This document shows, piece after piece, positions 8,851-17,699 of a stretch of DNA of 64,000 nucleotides (positions within the stretch are counted from its first letter, which is position 1; each line of letters opens with the position of its first letter). A program made the position numbers and the translations under genes. Source of the stretch: Palsa-1439 sp050015495. GTDB taxonomy: Bacteria > Verrucomicrobiota > Verrucomicrobiia > Palsa-1439. The stretch is taken from the NCBI GenBank assembly GCA_050015495.1, contig JBEKBH010000020.1, positions 1 through 64,000 of the forward strand, read 5' to 3'. The notes below the pieces were generated by a model. The model saw nothing but the letters and a program-made list of their open reading frames with translations, was not told the DNA's origin and made no database searches.

Positions 8851-9834
8851 TTAGAACTCCCATTTCGTGGTGATGCCCCAGACGCCGTTGGCCTCGTGAT
8901 TCAGCAAGTCGCCGAAGTGGCCGTAGCCGGCGGCCAGCGTCAGGTGGTTGTTCGCCACGTAGGCGGCGTCAATCGTCCACCAATCGCCCTCGGCCTTCAC
9001 CAAATTGCCGATCGGTTTGTAATCGTTCGGTTGTTGGCGGTATTCGGCAGCCAGCGCGATGTTGCCGGTCAGGAACGTCACCACGTTGCCCTCGAAGAGG
9101 AAGTTGTAACTGGAGGTGAATCCAGCCAGGCCGTTCCAGACGCCTTCGGTCGCGCGACCGCCGAGTTCGACCAGGACCGGTCGCGGCGTTTGTGTGAACA
9201 TCTTGGACGCGTAGAGCGTGAAGTCCGTGCCGGACTCGTGCTTGAGGCCGGCCGCGCTCAAGGCGCCGCCGAGGTCGTTATCGATCTCGTGGATGCCATC
9301 GTTGTACTTGTAGTGTGCGCCGAGGGTCAGCGCGGGAATCCATTTCTGACTGAACTCGCCTTCCGTCAACAACTGCAGCCGCGCATTGAAGTTGTGCAAC
9401 TGCACGTCGCTCCGGCTGATGTCCACCTTGGTGGCCTTGTCGATCGCCAACGGCAGATCGCCCAGGTTCAGGTCATCCCAGCCGTAACCGAGCTCCAGGC
9501 GTTTCCACGGCGATTCCGTTAGCGTCAGGGCCTCTAGGTTGTCTCCGTGTCCGATGTTGACATACGAGAAGCCGACGCTCGGGCGGCCCAGTAGCTCGCC
9601 GTTGCGGGGTGGGTTGACGATGTAGGCGGACAAGGTGGAGAAGATCCCGCCATTGCCTTCGATTTGATGCAAGGGCAAGGGAGCCCCTTTCTCCGGAGGC
9701 GCGGCCTTCTCGGCGGGTTTGGCGGCTACCGGCGGCGAGTTGGTGTCGGCATCATCGGCGCGCGCGGCGCGCAGGTTCACGAACAATTGGCTGGCAGCCA
9801 GCAAAGCGGCCAGTACGACGCGACTGGATTTCAT
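8851..9834 (-). CDS. outer-membrane beta-barrel protein resembling DUF3034
   Basis: The 327-residue product begins with a signal peptide (VVLAALLAASQLFVNLRAARA). A Pro/Ala/Lys-rich linker follows, then an alternating-strand barrel-like region ending in WGITTKWEF, a C-terminal aromatic as in outer-membrane barrels. IEGNGGIF, FSYVNIGHGDNLEAL and ELGYGWDDLNLGDL resemble the DUF3034 family as I know it; that assignment is by eye. It lies between the YezD-like gene and cysK under the same putative sulfur control, so a role in uptake of a sulfur compound is a fair inference, but it is untested. AGGAG lies about 13 bases before the ATG. Confidence 0.6.
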   Translation of the reverse strand: MKSSRVVLAALLAASQLFVNLRAARADDADTNSPPVAAKPAEKAAPPEKGAPLPLHQIEGNGGIFSTLSAYIVNPPRNGELLGRPSVGFSYVNIGHGDNLEALTLTESPWKRLELGYGWDDLNLGDLPLAIDKATKVDISRSDVQLHNFNARLQLLTEGEFSQKWIPALTLGAHYKYNDGIHEIDNDLGGALSAAGLKHESGTDFTLYASKMFTQTPRPVLVELGGRATEGVWNGLAGFTSSYNFLFEGNVVTFLTGNIALAAEYRQQPNDYKPIGNLVKAEGDWWTIDAAYVANNHLTLAAGYGHFGDLLNHEANGVWGITTKWEF

Positions 9835-9904
9835 AATTGTAGTTCTTCTCCTGTGACAGAACTTCCAGTCGCCTGGCCAGCTCCGCGATCATCTGTTGAG
9901 TCAT
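9752..9904 (-). CDS. possible 50-residue ORF overlapping the barrel gene start
   Basis: An ATG at 9904 follows a very good ribosome site (GGAGGCAA). It opens a frame that starts MTQQMIAELARRLEVLSQEK and runs into the barrel gene in another frame. The first 20 residues look like an amphipathic helix; the remainder is Arg-rich and less convincing. It may be a short leader that couples translation to the downstream barrel gene, whose own ribosome site lies inside it. It could equally be a chance frame. No family is recognised. Confidence 0.3.
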   Translation of the reverse strand: MTQQMIAELARRLEVLSQEKNYNYEIQSRRTGRFAGCQPIVREPARRARR

Positions 9905-9929
9905 TTGCCTCCAGTGAATCTGGCCGGCG

Positions 9930-10136
9930 TCAAATCCCTTCCATGGACCCCAGGCTGCCTTCGCTCGCGAAGCGGCTGGCTTCATCGAGGCGCAGCTTTT
10001 CCGTTCGCTCGATCTGCACAACTCGAGCGTTGTGAACCACAATCTGCACCACGCCGAAGTGCAACGACCGAACCTGCCGCCGCACGATGGAGAGCCATGC
10101 GCGCTCTTCCTCGGTCAGACGAGGGTCTTCTTTCAT
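9930..10136 (-). CDS. YezD-like DUF2292 small protein
   Basis: The 68-residue product has the DUF2292/YezD core: RSLHFGVVQIVVHNARVVQI followed by ERTEKLRLD. This small family is often next to sulfate or cysteine genes, and its biochemical role is not established. The core occupies residues 22-51, and the Ser/Gly-rich tail is extra. AGGAGA lies just before the ATG at 10136. It is the first gene of the leftward sulfur operon and sits directly under the paired operators at 10203-10246, which supports a role in sulfur control or metabolism. Confidence 0.8.
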   Translation of the reverse strand: MKEDPRLTEEERAWLSIVRRQVRSLHFGVVQIVVHNARVVQIERTEKLRLDEASRFASEGSLGSMEGI

Positions 10137-10202
10137 TTTCTCCTGAGGCTACGCTTGTGTCTTCGACGTGCCTCGCTCCGACAACAGACAAACGGGGCGA
10201 AA

Positions 10203-10246
10203 GTCTACCTCAATGGTAGACAAGTAAACTCTACCAGATTGATAGA
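10203..10246 (-). promoter_or_regulatory. two tandem palindromic operators before the sulfur operon
   Basis: Site 1 (10203-10221) is a perfect 7-base inverted repeat, GTCTACC-N5-GGTAGAC. Site 2 (10230-10246) is TCTACC-N5-GATAGA with one mismatch. The centres (10212 and 10238) are 26 bases apart. Both lie 65-110 bases before the YezD-like start, and an imperfect TTGAAA / TATCAA promoter pair on the minus strand reaches into site 2. Two matching sites in front of a coherent sulfur operon suggest a dimeric repressor or activator. An Rrf2-family (CymR-like) regulator is my guess; no regulator gene is in this window. Confidence 0.55.
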
Positions 10247-10413
10247 TTTATGCAAGAGCTATTTTCAAGGGGTGAACCCGCCCTGCGATGACACAACGCA
10301 ACTCCCACGCCTACATAGGGATAGCACGATCCAGAACGCCGTGGGGCGGTGGCTGGTTCGGAAATCCAGCAACGATTGGATCTGCCCCCAATCCTTTTTC
10401 GTGGCAAGTGGTG

Positions 10414-12600
10414 TTACGGCAACAACACGCGCACGCGGTAGTAGCGGTTGGTCGTGGCGCTTGGGATGGCCGTATCTGTCATGTTGGTGACGGTGCCGGA
10501 CCCGTTCCCGCCCCCGAGAATGTTGGTCTGGCCCGTGTCCAGCCAACCGCCATTCATGTAGCTGCCGTCGACGTCGCCGCTCGTGTAATCCAACACGTTC
10601 GTCCGTGACGCAATCCCCGGCGTATAGGTGTCGTCCCCGTTGGCGCCGAGATAGGTCACGACGACATTGGTATTCCCCGCGACCGACTGCTCCGCGATGC
10701 TGATGACGTGCAGGTACGCCGCCGGGTTGGTGGGGCTGAAGCCCGCCAGGAACTGGTTGGTATTGCTCATGCCCTTGCCCAGCGGGTCCGCATCGGGCTG
10801 GGCCTGCGCGCAGTTGGTGCATTGGAAATACTGGAGCTGCCATTGCTGGAACACGCTGAGCGGCGGAGTCACCACCAAATCGACCCGCCCCGGCGTGTTG
10901 GTACTGATCGCATAGTTGTAGAGAGCCGGTGCTGTGCCGATGGTGATGCCGTTTTCGAGCAACGCCACGGAGTACGTGAATAACGTGTAGGTTGCGTTGG
11001 TAAAGCCGCCCGCGTCGGTGATGTTAAGGGTACCGCTGAGAGCCAGGTTGCCAAGAACCGCAAATTCGGTGGCGTTTGTGCCAACCCCGAAATTCAACGT
11101 CGATGCCGCGCCCAGATTCAGATTGGTTTTCACCGTGAATGTGCTGCCGCCCAACGTGAGGTAGGGATCGGGGCCGAGCATGTTGGTGGTGGTGATGGCA
11201 GCTTGGGCATTGAAAAAGGCCAGGATGTTGTTGGTCGGCGGGATGTCCAATCCTCCCAACGTCACCAGGTTGGTGTTGGGCACGCTGTTGGTGATGGTCA
11301 TCTGGGCGTTGTATAGGTTCAGCGTGTTGGTCGTGACGGGCACGTTGATTTGTGAATCGATGAATTGAACGGCCTGCGCGTTATAGATGTTGAACGTGGC
11401 GGGGGCGGTGATGGTGACGTGATTCAGTACGAGATTGGTGACGGGCATCTCCATGCGTCCCCAGACAACGCCCGCGACGTGAGCGGTGACGACGGCGGAG
11501 ACGTTGCTGATGGTGATATTGCGCCAGATCGGGATGGCGACGGAGCCGACGGCCTGGGTCGAGGCTCCGAACGGCGTGATGCCGGTGGGCGTTGAGTATT
11601 CGTTATAGTAGCTGTCGACGGAGATGGCCGCACGCACGATGTTGCTCATCGTGAGGTTCGAATAGGAAAGATTCTGCACCAAACCTCCGCGGCCGTTCAG
11701 ACTACCGCTGGTATTGGTGTTGTTGTCCGACTTCATGCTGATGCCGTACTGGGTGCCGTTGAACAGGCAGCTTGTCACGGTCAGGTTCGACAGTCCGCCG
11801 GCGGTATTGCTGCCGATGGCCACGCCATACCCCGTACCAAAGGTGCAGTTGGTGACCAGGATGTTGCTGGCGGTGGTGCCCGCGACAGGGCTGATGGCAA
11901 TGTCGTCGTCTCCATCGCTGATCGAGCAGTTCTGGATCAGACAGCTTGTTCCCACAAGATCGATCCCATCGGTATTGGGCGAAGGCCAGGGTGTGTTGAT
12001 GGTGATGCCTTGAACGGTCACATTGACGCAGGTCGACATCAAAACGAGATGGAACATCGGCGAATTCTGCAAGGTCACGTTTTGAACGAGCACGTTTGTG
12101 CAGGTCCTGCAATCGATCAAGTGGGGCCGCGTCAGCGAGTTGCTGGCGTTGTACGCTGCCCACCAGACGGCGCCCTGCCCATCGATGGTTCCTGATCCGC
12201 TGATCTCGATGTCGTGAAGCTTGGAGCCGCCAATGAAGTTCGCACTGCCCGGGTATGTGCCGTAGGGGAGCATCTGTAGGAGCGCGCCGCTGTCGATTTG
12301 CAGATTAATGCCGCTGGCCATGGCGATGGGGCCGGACAGGTAGGTGCTCAACGTGCCATTGGCCGGGATCTCGACCGTGCCACCGCCCACCGCCGCGGCC
12401 GCATTGATGGTACTCTGAATCGCGGTGGCGTTGTTCGACACGCCATCACCGTACGCGCCAAAGCTGGTGATGTTGAAATTGGTCGCGGGAATGACCGGCA
12501 ACGGCGGGTCGGCCTGCGCCGTGGCGCCACCGCGCATCGCCATGGCAAGTACAATCAACAGAACCGCCGGTTTCAAGCGGCCTCTGCGCGATAACAACAT
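10414..12600 (-). CDS. secreted GH28 polygalacturonase-like protein
   Basis: The product of about 728 residues has a signal peptide (RRGRLKPAVLLIVLAMAM, then RGGATAQA). It opens with FNITSFGAYGDGVSNNATAI, the usual start of a pectinase beta-helix. Catalytic-region motifs NTDGID and DGDDDIA match the GH28 Asp positions. The third motif reads GTGYGVAIGS where GHG is usual, so the His is replaced by Tyr, and the RIK motif reads SMK. It may therefore act on a different galacturonan-like substrate or be weak. After about residue 430 a second Asn/Thr-rich region with bundled strands ends in YYRVRVLLP. The start is uncertain; ATG 12621 adds 7 residues, and neither start has a good ribosome site. Confidence 0.8.
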   Translation of the reverse strand: MLLSRRGRLKPAVLLIVLAMAMRGGATAQADPPLPVIPATNFNITSFGAYGDGVSNNATAIQSTINAAAAVGGGTVEIPANGTLSTYLSGPIAMASGINLQIDSGALLQMLPYGTYPGSANFIGGSKLHDIEISGSGTIDGQGAVWWAAYNASNSLTRPHLIDCRTCTNVLVQNVTLQNSPMFHLVLMSTCVNVTVQGITINTPWPSPNTDGIDLVGTSCLIQNCSISDGDDDIAISPVAGTTASNILVTNCTFGTGYGVAIGSNTAGGLSNLTVTSCLFNGTQYGISMKSDNNTNTSGSLNGRGGLVQNLSYSNLTMSNIVRAAISVDSYYNEYSTPTGITPFGASTQAVGSVAIPIWRNITISNVSAVVTAHVAGVVWGRMEMPVTNLVLNHVTITAPATFNIYNAQAVQFIDSQINVPVTTNTLNLYNAQMTITNSVPNTNLVTLGGLDIPPTNNILAFFNAQAAITTTNMLGPDPYLTLGGSTFTVKTNLNLGAASTLNFGVGTNATEFAVLGNLALSGTLNITDAGGFTNATYTLFTYSVALLENGITIGTAPALYNYAISTNTPGRVDLVVTPPLSVFQQWQLQYFQCTNCAQAQPDADPLGKGMSNTNQFLAGFSPTNPAAYLHVISIAEQSVAGNTNVVVTYLGANGDDTYTPGIASRTNVLDYTSGDVDGSYMNGGWLDTGQTNILGGGNGSGTVTNMTDTAIPSATTNRYYRVRVLLP

Positions 12601-12768
12601 TCCCGCGATCAGGCTGAACATACGTAGAGCTGCGGCCCACCTCTGTCTCAGATCACCATCCTCTTGTGAGGGAAAAAACAACGTGGAGGAAGATGCTTCC
12701 TCGCAAGGCAATAAACCACAAGCCTGGCTGGAAGTCGAGCCAATACGACTGGGGTGGCGATTGAAAAA

Positions 12769-13551
12769 TCAGCGAGGCTTGGCCGGGCTGGCGGGAGGGG
12801 CGTTGGTGTCGGTGGGGAAGGTGATGGCGGCATCGACTTCGTCTTCGACGGCTTTGACCTCCGCGGGGGTGGAGTCGACGAACGGGGGCAGGCTGCGCCA
12901 GTGGAGTCGGGGCATGGATTTGCTCAGGGTGTACCGGCCACTGGCCCAGAGTTCGAGCCAGCGTTTGGTGTGCGCGGCGTCGCCGTCGACGGCGACATCG
13001 ACCCAGCGGGCACCCATGCTGGTGACGGCGACCTTGTTGTAATCGAAATAATCGCCGGTGACCGAATTGAGGCGTTCTTTGCGGACGCCCGCCCAACGAC
13101 CGGCGTCGAAGTAGGCTTCGAACATGCCGCCGGCGATGAAGTGCTGGGCGTAATGTTTTTGGAGGGTAACGATGTCGTAGCCATGGTCGATGGTGCCGTC
13201 GGGAGCGGGACGGCGGGGAGCGAGTCCGCCGGCATGGAACAGGGGCAGGGGCTCGACATCTTGGCAGGTCCAGAGCCACAGGCCGCCCCAGATCGAGCGG
13301 GCTTCATCCTGGATGTTGATGGCGGGGTTGGCTTGGGCATTGGTGAGGGCGGTGCGGCAGAGGGAGGCGAAGATATCGTCGAACGTCCAGTTGCGGAGCT
13401 GGAGGTTTCTGGCCTGGATGGCGAACCGCTTGTCTTCGGCGGGAAAATGGGTCGGGGGCGCGAGGGGCCGGTCGTCGGCGCGGGCCGTCATCGGGCATCC
13501 GGCAAGGATGAGCCCGAGCACCAGGTAGGAACCGATCTTTGTCGCGTGCAT
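12769..13551 (-). CDS. lipoprotein of unknown function
   Basis: The 260-residue product begins MHATKIGSYLVLGLILAGC, with a lipobox (LILAGC) placing Cys19 as the lipidated residue. The mature part is hydrophilic and rich in Trp (WTFDDIF, SIWGGLWLWTC, HWRSLPPF), with a Pro/Ala-rich C-terminus. I do not recognise a family. It is transcribed leftward, divergent from the small Cys/His gene at 13694. Export to the periplasm or outer membrane is well supported; the function is not. Confidence 0.7.
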   Translation of the reverse strand: MHATKIGSYLVLGLILAGCPMTARADDRPLAPPTHFPAEDKRFAIQARNLQLRNWTFDDIFASLCRTALTNAQANPAINIQDEARSIWGGLWLWTCQDVEPLPLFHAGGLAPRRPAPDGTIDHGYDIVTLQKHYAQHFIAGGMFEAYFDAGRWAGVRKERLNSVTGDYFDYNKVAVTSMGARWVDVAVDGDAAHTKRWLELWASGRYTLSKSMPRLHWRSLPPFVDSTPAEVKAVEDEVDAAITFPTDTNAPPASPAKPR

Positions 13552-13693
13552 GGGTCGAAAACTTGTTTTATCGGAACGCTTTTAGCAATTCGCGCGCCTG
13601 CCATTCGCCGCCAAAAGATGCAACAAACGGTCCGGCGGCCATTGACGTGGGCCTCAATTGACAGTATCATCATTTAAGGAAAGGGCCAGAACG

Positions 13694-13897
13694 ATGACTG
13701 ACCGCCGAAAAGGTGAGTCGGATTTGTTACCCGACCCGAACGTGTGCGTTACTCGGCTTCTGGAACCGGTTGGTCTGGTGGAGTGTTTGGTGGATTCGCC
13801 GCAGACCTGTCAGTATGCGCTGGCGTTTGGAGACAGTTTCTTCTGCCAGCATCCCGATTGCCACCAGTTCGCAAGACCTTCGTCTACGGACGAGTAA
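13694..13897 (+). CDS. 67-residue Cys/His-rich protein, undescribed family
   Basis: The protein carries the spaced pattern CVTRLLEP, then VECLVDSPQTC, then ALAFGDSFFCQHPD. Conserved-looking positions are four Cys and an HPD, which suggests a small metal-binding module. The same pattern occurs in the C-terminal tail of the acyltransferase gene at 51983 (CRTRYLGP, CLVEEEPIRC, LRLGDAILCLHPD), so this is a family and not a chance frame. No signal peptide or membrane segment is seen, so it is probably cytoplasmic. GGAAAGGG lies about 10 bases before the ATG. It is a single gene facing rpoD. The function is unknown. Confidence 0.65.
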   Translation: MTDRRKGESDLLPDPNVCVTRLLEPVGLVECLVDSPQTCQYALAFGDSFFCQHPDCHQFARPSSTDE

Positions 13898-13927
13898 CCG
13901 TCTGCGTTGTGTTGTGTTTCGCGGGCC

Positions 13928-13949
13928 GCGCACCCGCTTAGGCGGGCGC
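13928..13949. terminator. GC-rich hairpin between convergent genes
   Basis: CCCGC-TTAG-GCGGG forms the core stem, extended by GCG/CGC past a two-base bulge. It lies between the stop of the small Cys/His gene and the end of rpoD, where a terminator is expected. There is no immediate T-run; TTTT comes 12 bases later on the plus strand. It may be a bidirectional or weak terminator. Confidence 0.35.
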
Positions 13950-14051
13950 TCAAGAGAGAATTTTCCCGATGCGGAAGTTGGTGAATGAAACGCCCCGATT
14001 CTGGACCACTTGGGGGCAACCACTCGGAACCCTGATCCATTCGAAGAACGG

Positions 14052-15734
14052 CTAGAAACCCTGCGCCTGGAGGAAGCCTTCGACTTGGCGCAGCCGTGTC
14101 GGGTGGCGCATCTTGCGCAGCGCCTTGGCTTCAATCTGGCGGATGCGCTCGCGCGTGACGCGGAACTGCCGGCCGACTTCTTCGAGCGTGCGACAGTAGC
14201 CGTCGCCTAGGCCGAACCGCAACTGGAGGACCTTGCGCTCGCGCTCGGTCAACGTGTCGAGAACGTCGTTAAGTTTTTCTTTCAGGAGCGAGTACGAGGC
14301 CATGTCGGACGGGTTTTCGGCGGACTTGTCCTCAATGAGATCGCCGAAACTTGTGTCCTCACTGTCGCCAATGGGGGACTGCAACGAAATGGGTTGCTGG
14401 GCCATCTTGAGCACGGCGCGAACGCGGTCGACGGGCATCTGCATTTCCTCGGCGACCTCCTCGGGGCTCGGTTCGCGGCCGAATTCCTGGAGGAGTTGTT
14501 TTTGCACGCGCATCAGCTTGTTGATCGTCTCGATCATGTGGACCGGGATGCGGATCGTGCGGGCCTGGTCGGCGATGGACCGGGTGATGGCCTGGCGAAT
14601 CCACCACGTGGCGTAGGTCGAAAACTTGTAGCCGCGCTGGTACTCGAATTTCTCGACGGCCTTCATCAGGCCCATGTTGCCTTCCTGGATGAGGTCGAGG
14701 AACGACAGGCCGCGGTTGGTGTACTTCTTGGCGATGGAAATGACGAGGCGCAGGTTGGCTTCCACCATCTCGGCCTTGGCCTGCACGGCCTTCTTCATCC
14801 ACGACTTGAGCTCGTCGTGCGCTTTGATGAATCCCTCGGTGTTCATCCGCGCGGTGATCTCGAGCTTCTTCAGCTTGCGCTCTTCGTTGCGCAGATCGGC
14901 ATCGAGGGCCGGGGACTTGCGCAATTTCTCCATCCGGTCGATCTGGAACAACGTCTCGTCGAATTTCTCGCGGACTTCGTTGGCCTTCTCGACAAACTCC
15001 TCGAGGACCTTCTGCTTGAAATAGAATTTTTCGAACAACCGTTGCAGGGCAGTATCGGACTTTTTGAATTCGCGGCGCAGCTTTTCGGTCTCGCGCTTGT
15101 TCAATCCCGAGCGCGTGGCTTTCTCGTAGCGCGTATCGACGAGGGCGTCGGCTTTCTCGACTTGGGCGAGCAATCGCGGCAACACGCGCATGTATTGTTC
15201 GCGACTGTCGATCTTCTTGTCGATGATCACGCGGTCGAACCGCTCCTTGCCACTGAGCAGGCGCTTGGCCAGGCCCATGTGCTCCTTGGCCGTGAACCCG
15301 AAATTGTTGATGATCTGCTTGACGTGGTTTTCGGCGGTCTCGATGCGCTTGGAGATTTCGACTTCCTGTTCGCGCGTGAGCAACGGGACCTGGCCCATCT
15401 GTTTGAGGTACATGCGGACGGGATCGTCGAGAATATCGAGGCGGGAATCGACCTTGGCCGTTTCCTTTTCCTCTTCGGCTTCGCGCTTGAAGCGGTCGAC
15501 CTCCGAGGCATCGATGATCTCGATGTCCATTCCGCGGAGTTGGATGAGAATGCCGTCGAGCTCTTCCGGGGACAAAATGTTTTCCGGGAGGATGTCGTTG
15601 ACGTCGCCATAGGTCAGGTAGCCCTGTTCCTTGGCGAGCTTGATCAACTCCTTGAGCTTCTCGTTCTTCTCTTCGCGGTCGAGCTTGGGCGGCTCGGGGA
15701 CAGCAGTTTTCTTCCGATGATTATCCTTCGCCAT
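14052..15734 (-). CDS. rpoD: primary RNA polymerase sigma factor (sigma-70)
   Basis: The 560-residue protein has every region of a primary sigma. These are region 1.1 (KLKELIKLAKEQGYLTYGDV), region 1.2 with DPVRMYLKQMGQ, an insert of about 150 charged residues, regions 2.1-2.4 (NLRLVISIAKKYTNRGLSFL, FSTYATWWIRQAI), region 3, and region 4 with the helix-turn-helix EVGRQFRVTRERIRQIEAKA. It directs transcription of housekeeping genes. It follows dnaG by 26 bases, the classic dnaG-rpoD arrangement. ATG 15734 is chosen because the longer reading would need a TTG. Confidence 0.97.
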   Translation of the reverse strand: MAKDNHRKKTAVPEPPKLDREEKNEKLKELIKLAKEQGYLTYGDVNDILPENILSPEELDGILIQLRGMDIEIIDASEVDRFKREAEEEKETAKVDSRLDILDDPVRMYLKQMGQVPLLTREQEVEISKRIETAENHVKQIINNFGFTAKEHMGLAKRLLSGKERFDRVIIDKKIDSREQYMRVLPRLLAQVEKADALVDTRYEKATRSGLNKRETEKLRREFKKSDTALQRLFEKFYFKQKVLEEFVEKANEVREKFDETLFQIDRMEKLRKSPALDADLRNEERKLKKLEITARMNTEGFIKAHDELKSWMKKAVQAKAEMVEANLRLVISIAKKYTNRGLSFLDLIQEGNMGLMKAVEKFEYQRGYKFSTYATWWIRQAITRSIADQARTIRIPVHMIETINKLMRVQKQLLQEFGREPSPEEVAEEMQMPVDRVRAVLKMAQQPISLQSPIGDSEDTSFGDLIEDKSAENPSDMASYSLLKEKLNDVLDTLTERERKVLQLRFGLGDGYCRTLEEVGRQFRVTRERIRQIEAKALRKMRHPTRLRQVEGFLQAQGF

Positions 15735-15760
15735 AGTGTGTCGCAACGCCAGGTAAGTTC

Positions 15761-17656
15761 CTATTCTCCCCTCAAGAGCGCGTCAATATGCCGTAGTTTC
15801 GAGTCCAAGTCAACAAACTGTTTCAGAAGTGTCGCCATCTTGTCAGGGGCCAGTCCTTCGGCCTGTTGCTGTCGCCGATTATCGTGGACCTGCTTCTCCA
15901 ACCAACGCCGCTGCAACAGCATAAGACAATTGGGCGCTTCGCGCTCTGGATTCTTGATCGTTCGCCGACTCAGCAGCAACTCGGATATGAGTTGCTCCGA
16001 CGCTCCTCGTTCGCCTTCCCGGAGCAGGGAGTTGGGACCGTCCCAGCGGCCACCGTCGTGAAGTTTCAGGACCTGCTGAATCGTCTCACCCACCACGCTG
16101 TCGCTCAACCACGTCACATCCAACGTGCCGGCCACCAACTCGATCACCTGCTGGTTGGCGAGCATCGCCTGCAACAACATCTCCTCTTCGGGCAAGCCGC
16201 GCGGCCGGCCAGCGCCGATGTCGGCCGCCTCGTCGCTTTCAGCGTCACCGTCCGATGCGTTGCGTCGGTCGCGGCGGTTCCCTGACAGTTTCGCGACTTC
16301 CCGGCGGAGCGCATCCTCGCTGATATCGAGCCGCTTCGCGGTGTGCTGGGCATACGTGGCCAACAAAATCGGCGCGGGAATCCGCGCAAGCCACTCGGCC
16401 ATTTGCCGTCCGATCTGCAATTTTCCGCGCTCGGAACGCGGGTCATGCAGCCGACACAGCCGATCGAGCAGATACGCGAAAAAGCTGGGAGCATGGGCGA
16501 TCAACTCCTTCAGTTTCTCCGCGCCAAACGCCTTCACGAAACTGTCGGGGTCATGACCTTGCGGCAACACGGCCACCCGGATCAACATGCCCGCATCCCA
16601 TAACGGCTCGGCGCTACGCACGATGGCGTTCTGGCCCGCGTTATCGGCATCGAACATCAACACGACCTCTTCAGCGTATCGCTTCAAAATGCGCGCGTGC
16701 TGCTCGGTCAACGCCGTGCCCTGCGGCGCGACCACGTTTTCGATGCCCGCCTCGTGACAGGAAATTGTGTCGATCTGTCCCTCGCACACAATCGCGTACG
16801 TCGCATCGATGATCGCCCGCTTGGCTTTGTCGAGCGCGAATAGGATCCGGCCCTTTTGGAAGATCGGTGTCTCGGGTGAATTGACGTATTTCGGTTGGTC
16901 TTTCTCGTCGGTAAGGATTCGCCCACTGAACCCGACGGTGCGTCCCTGCTCGTCGCAGATCGAGAACATCAGCCGGCCGCGAAACCGGTCATAAAACCCG
17001 TCACCGCTCTCGCGGCGCAACGCGAGCCCCGCCGTCTCGAGCAGTTCGGCGGAAAATTTCTTGCCGGCGGCGTATTGAATCAACCCGTCCCAGGCGTCGG
17101 GCGAGTAGCCGAGTCGCCATTTCTTCGCGACCTCGGAGGTGATTTGGCGCTTTTTCAGATACGCCCGCGCGACGCTGGCGCTCCGTTCCTTCATCAGGTT
17201 GTGATGGAAGAAATTCGCGGCCAGATCGTGGAGTTTCAGGAGCGATTCCTTCACGTCGCGCCCGGGTTCGCCCGCGCGCTCTTCGTACGCGAGTTTGATG
17301 CCGGCCCGTTCGGCGAGCCGGCGGACCGCGCCGATGAAATCGAGGTTCTCGTATTTCATCACGAAGGTGAAGACGTCGCCGCCCGCGCTGCAACCGAAGC
17401 AGTGCCAGATTTGCTTCTGCGGGTTGACGTTGAAGCTCGGCGTCTTTTCCTTGTGGAATGGGCAGAGGGCGCGGAAGTTTGCCCCCGCGCGTTTCAACGG
17501 GAAATACGAGCCGATCACCTCGACAACGTCGTTGTTTTGGCGAATCTGTTCGAGAACGGGTTCGGAAATGATGCCGGGCACGGGTTGGTCGGAAAAAGGT
17601 TCGTGATTGGTTTGTGTTCGCAACGTCGGCGCAACAGCCGACGACAATTCACTCAT
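15761..17656 (-). CDS. dnaG: DNA primase
   Basis: The 631-residue product has the N-terminal CHC2 zinc finger (CPFHKEKTPSF then WHCFGCSAGGD; ligands about C65, H68, C86, C89). It also has the TOPRIM core (VCEGQIDTISCHEAG with Glu, and VLMFDADNAGQNA with the DxD-type acids) and a C-terminal helicase-binding region. It makes RNA primers at the replication fork. The N-terminal 30 residues before ISEPVLEQIRQ are an unusual extension. The start could be ATG 17656 or 17686; a TATAAT at 17700-17705 makes the later start more likely. It is upstream of rpoD in one operon. Confidence 0.95.
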   Translation of the reverse strand: MSELSSAVAPTLRTQTNHEPFSDQPVPGIISEPVLEQIRQNNDVVEVIGSYFPLKRAGANFRALCPFHKEKTPSFNVNPQKQIWHCFGCSAGGDVFTFVMKYENLDFIGAVRRLAERAGIKLAYEERAGEPGRDVKESLLKLHDLAANFFHHNLMKERSASVARAYLKKRQITSEVAKKWRLGYSPDAWDGLIQYAAGKKFSAELLETAGLALRRESGDGFYDRFRGRLMFSICDEQGRTVGFSGRILTDEKDQPKYVNSPETPIFQKGRILFALDKAKRAIIDATYAIVCEGQIDTISCHEAGIENVVAPQGTALTEQHARILKRYAEEVVLMFDADNAGQNAIVRSAEPLWDAGMLIRVAVLPQGHDPDSFVKAFGAEKLKELIAHAPSFFAYLLDRLCRLHDPRSERGKLQIGRQMAEWLARIPAPILLATYAQHTAKRLDISEDALRREVAKLSGNRRDRRNASDGDAESDEAADIGAGRPRGLPEEEMLLQAMLANQQVIELVAGTLDVTWLSDSVVGETIQQVLKLHDGGRWDGPNSLLREGERGASEQLISELLLSRRTIKNPEREAPNCLMLLQRRWLEKQVHDNRRQQQAEGLAPDKMATLLKQFVDLDSKLRHIDALLRGE

Positions 17657-17699
17657 GGATCTTGACTCGCAACTGGCCTCCTCCATTTGCCGCGCGCGT

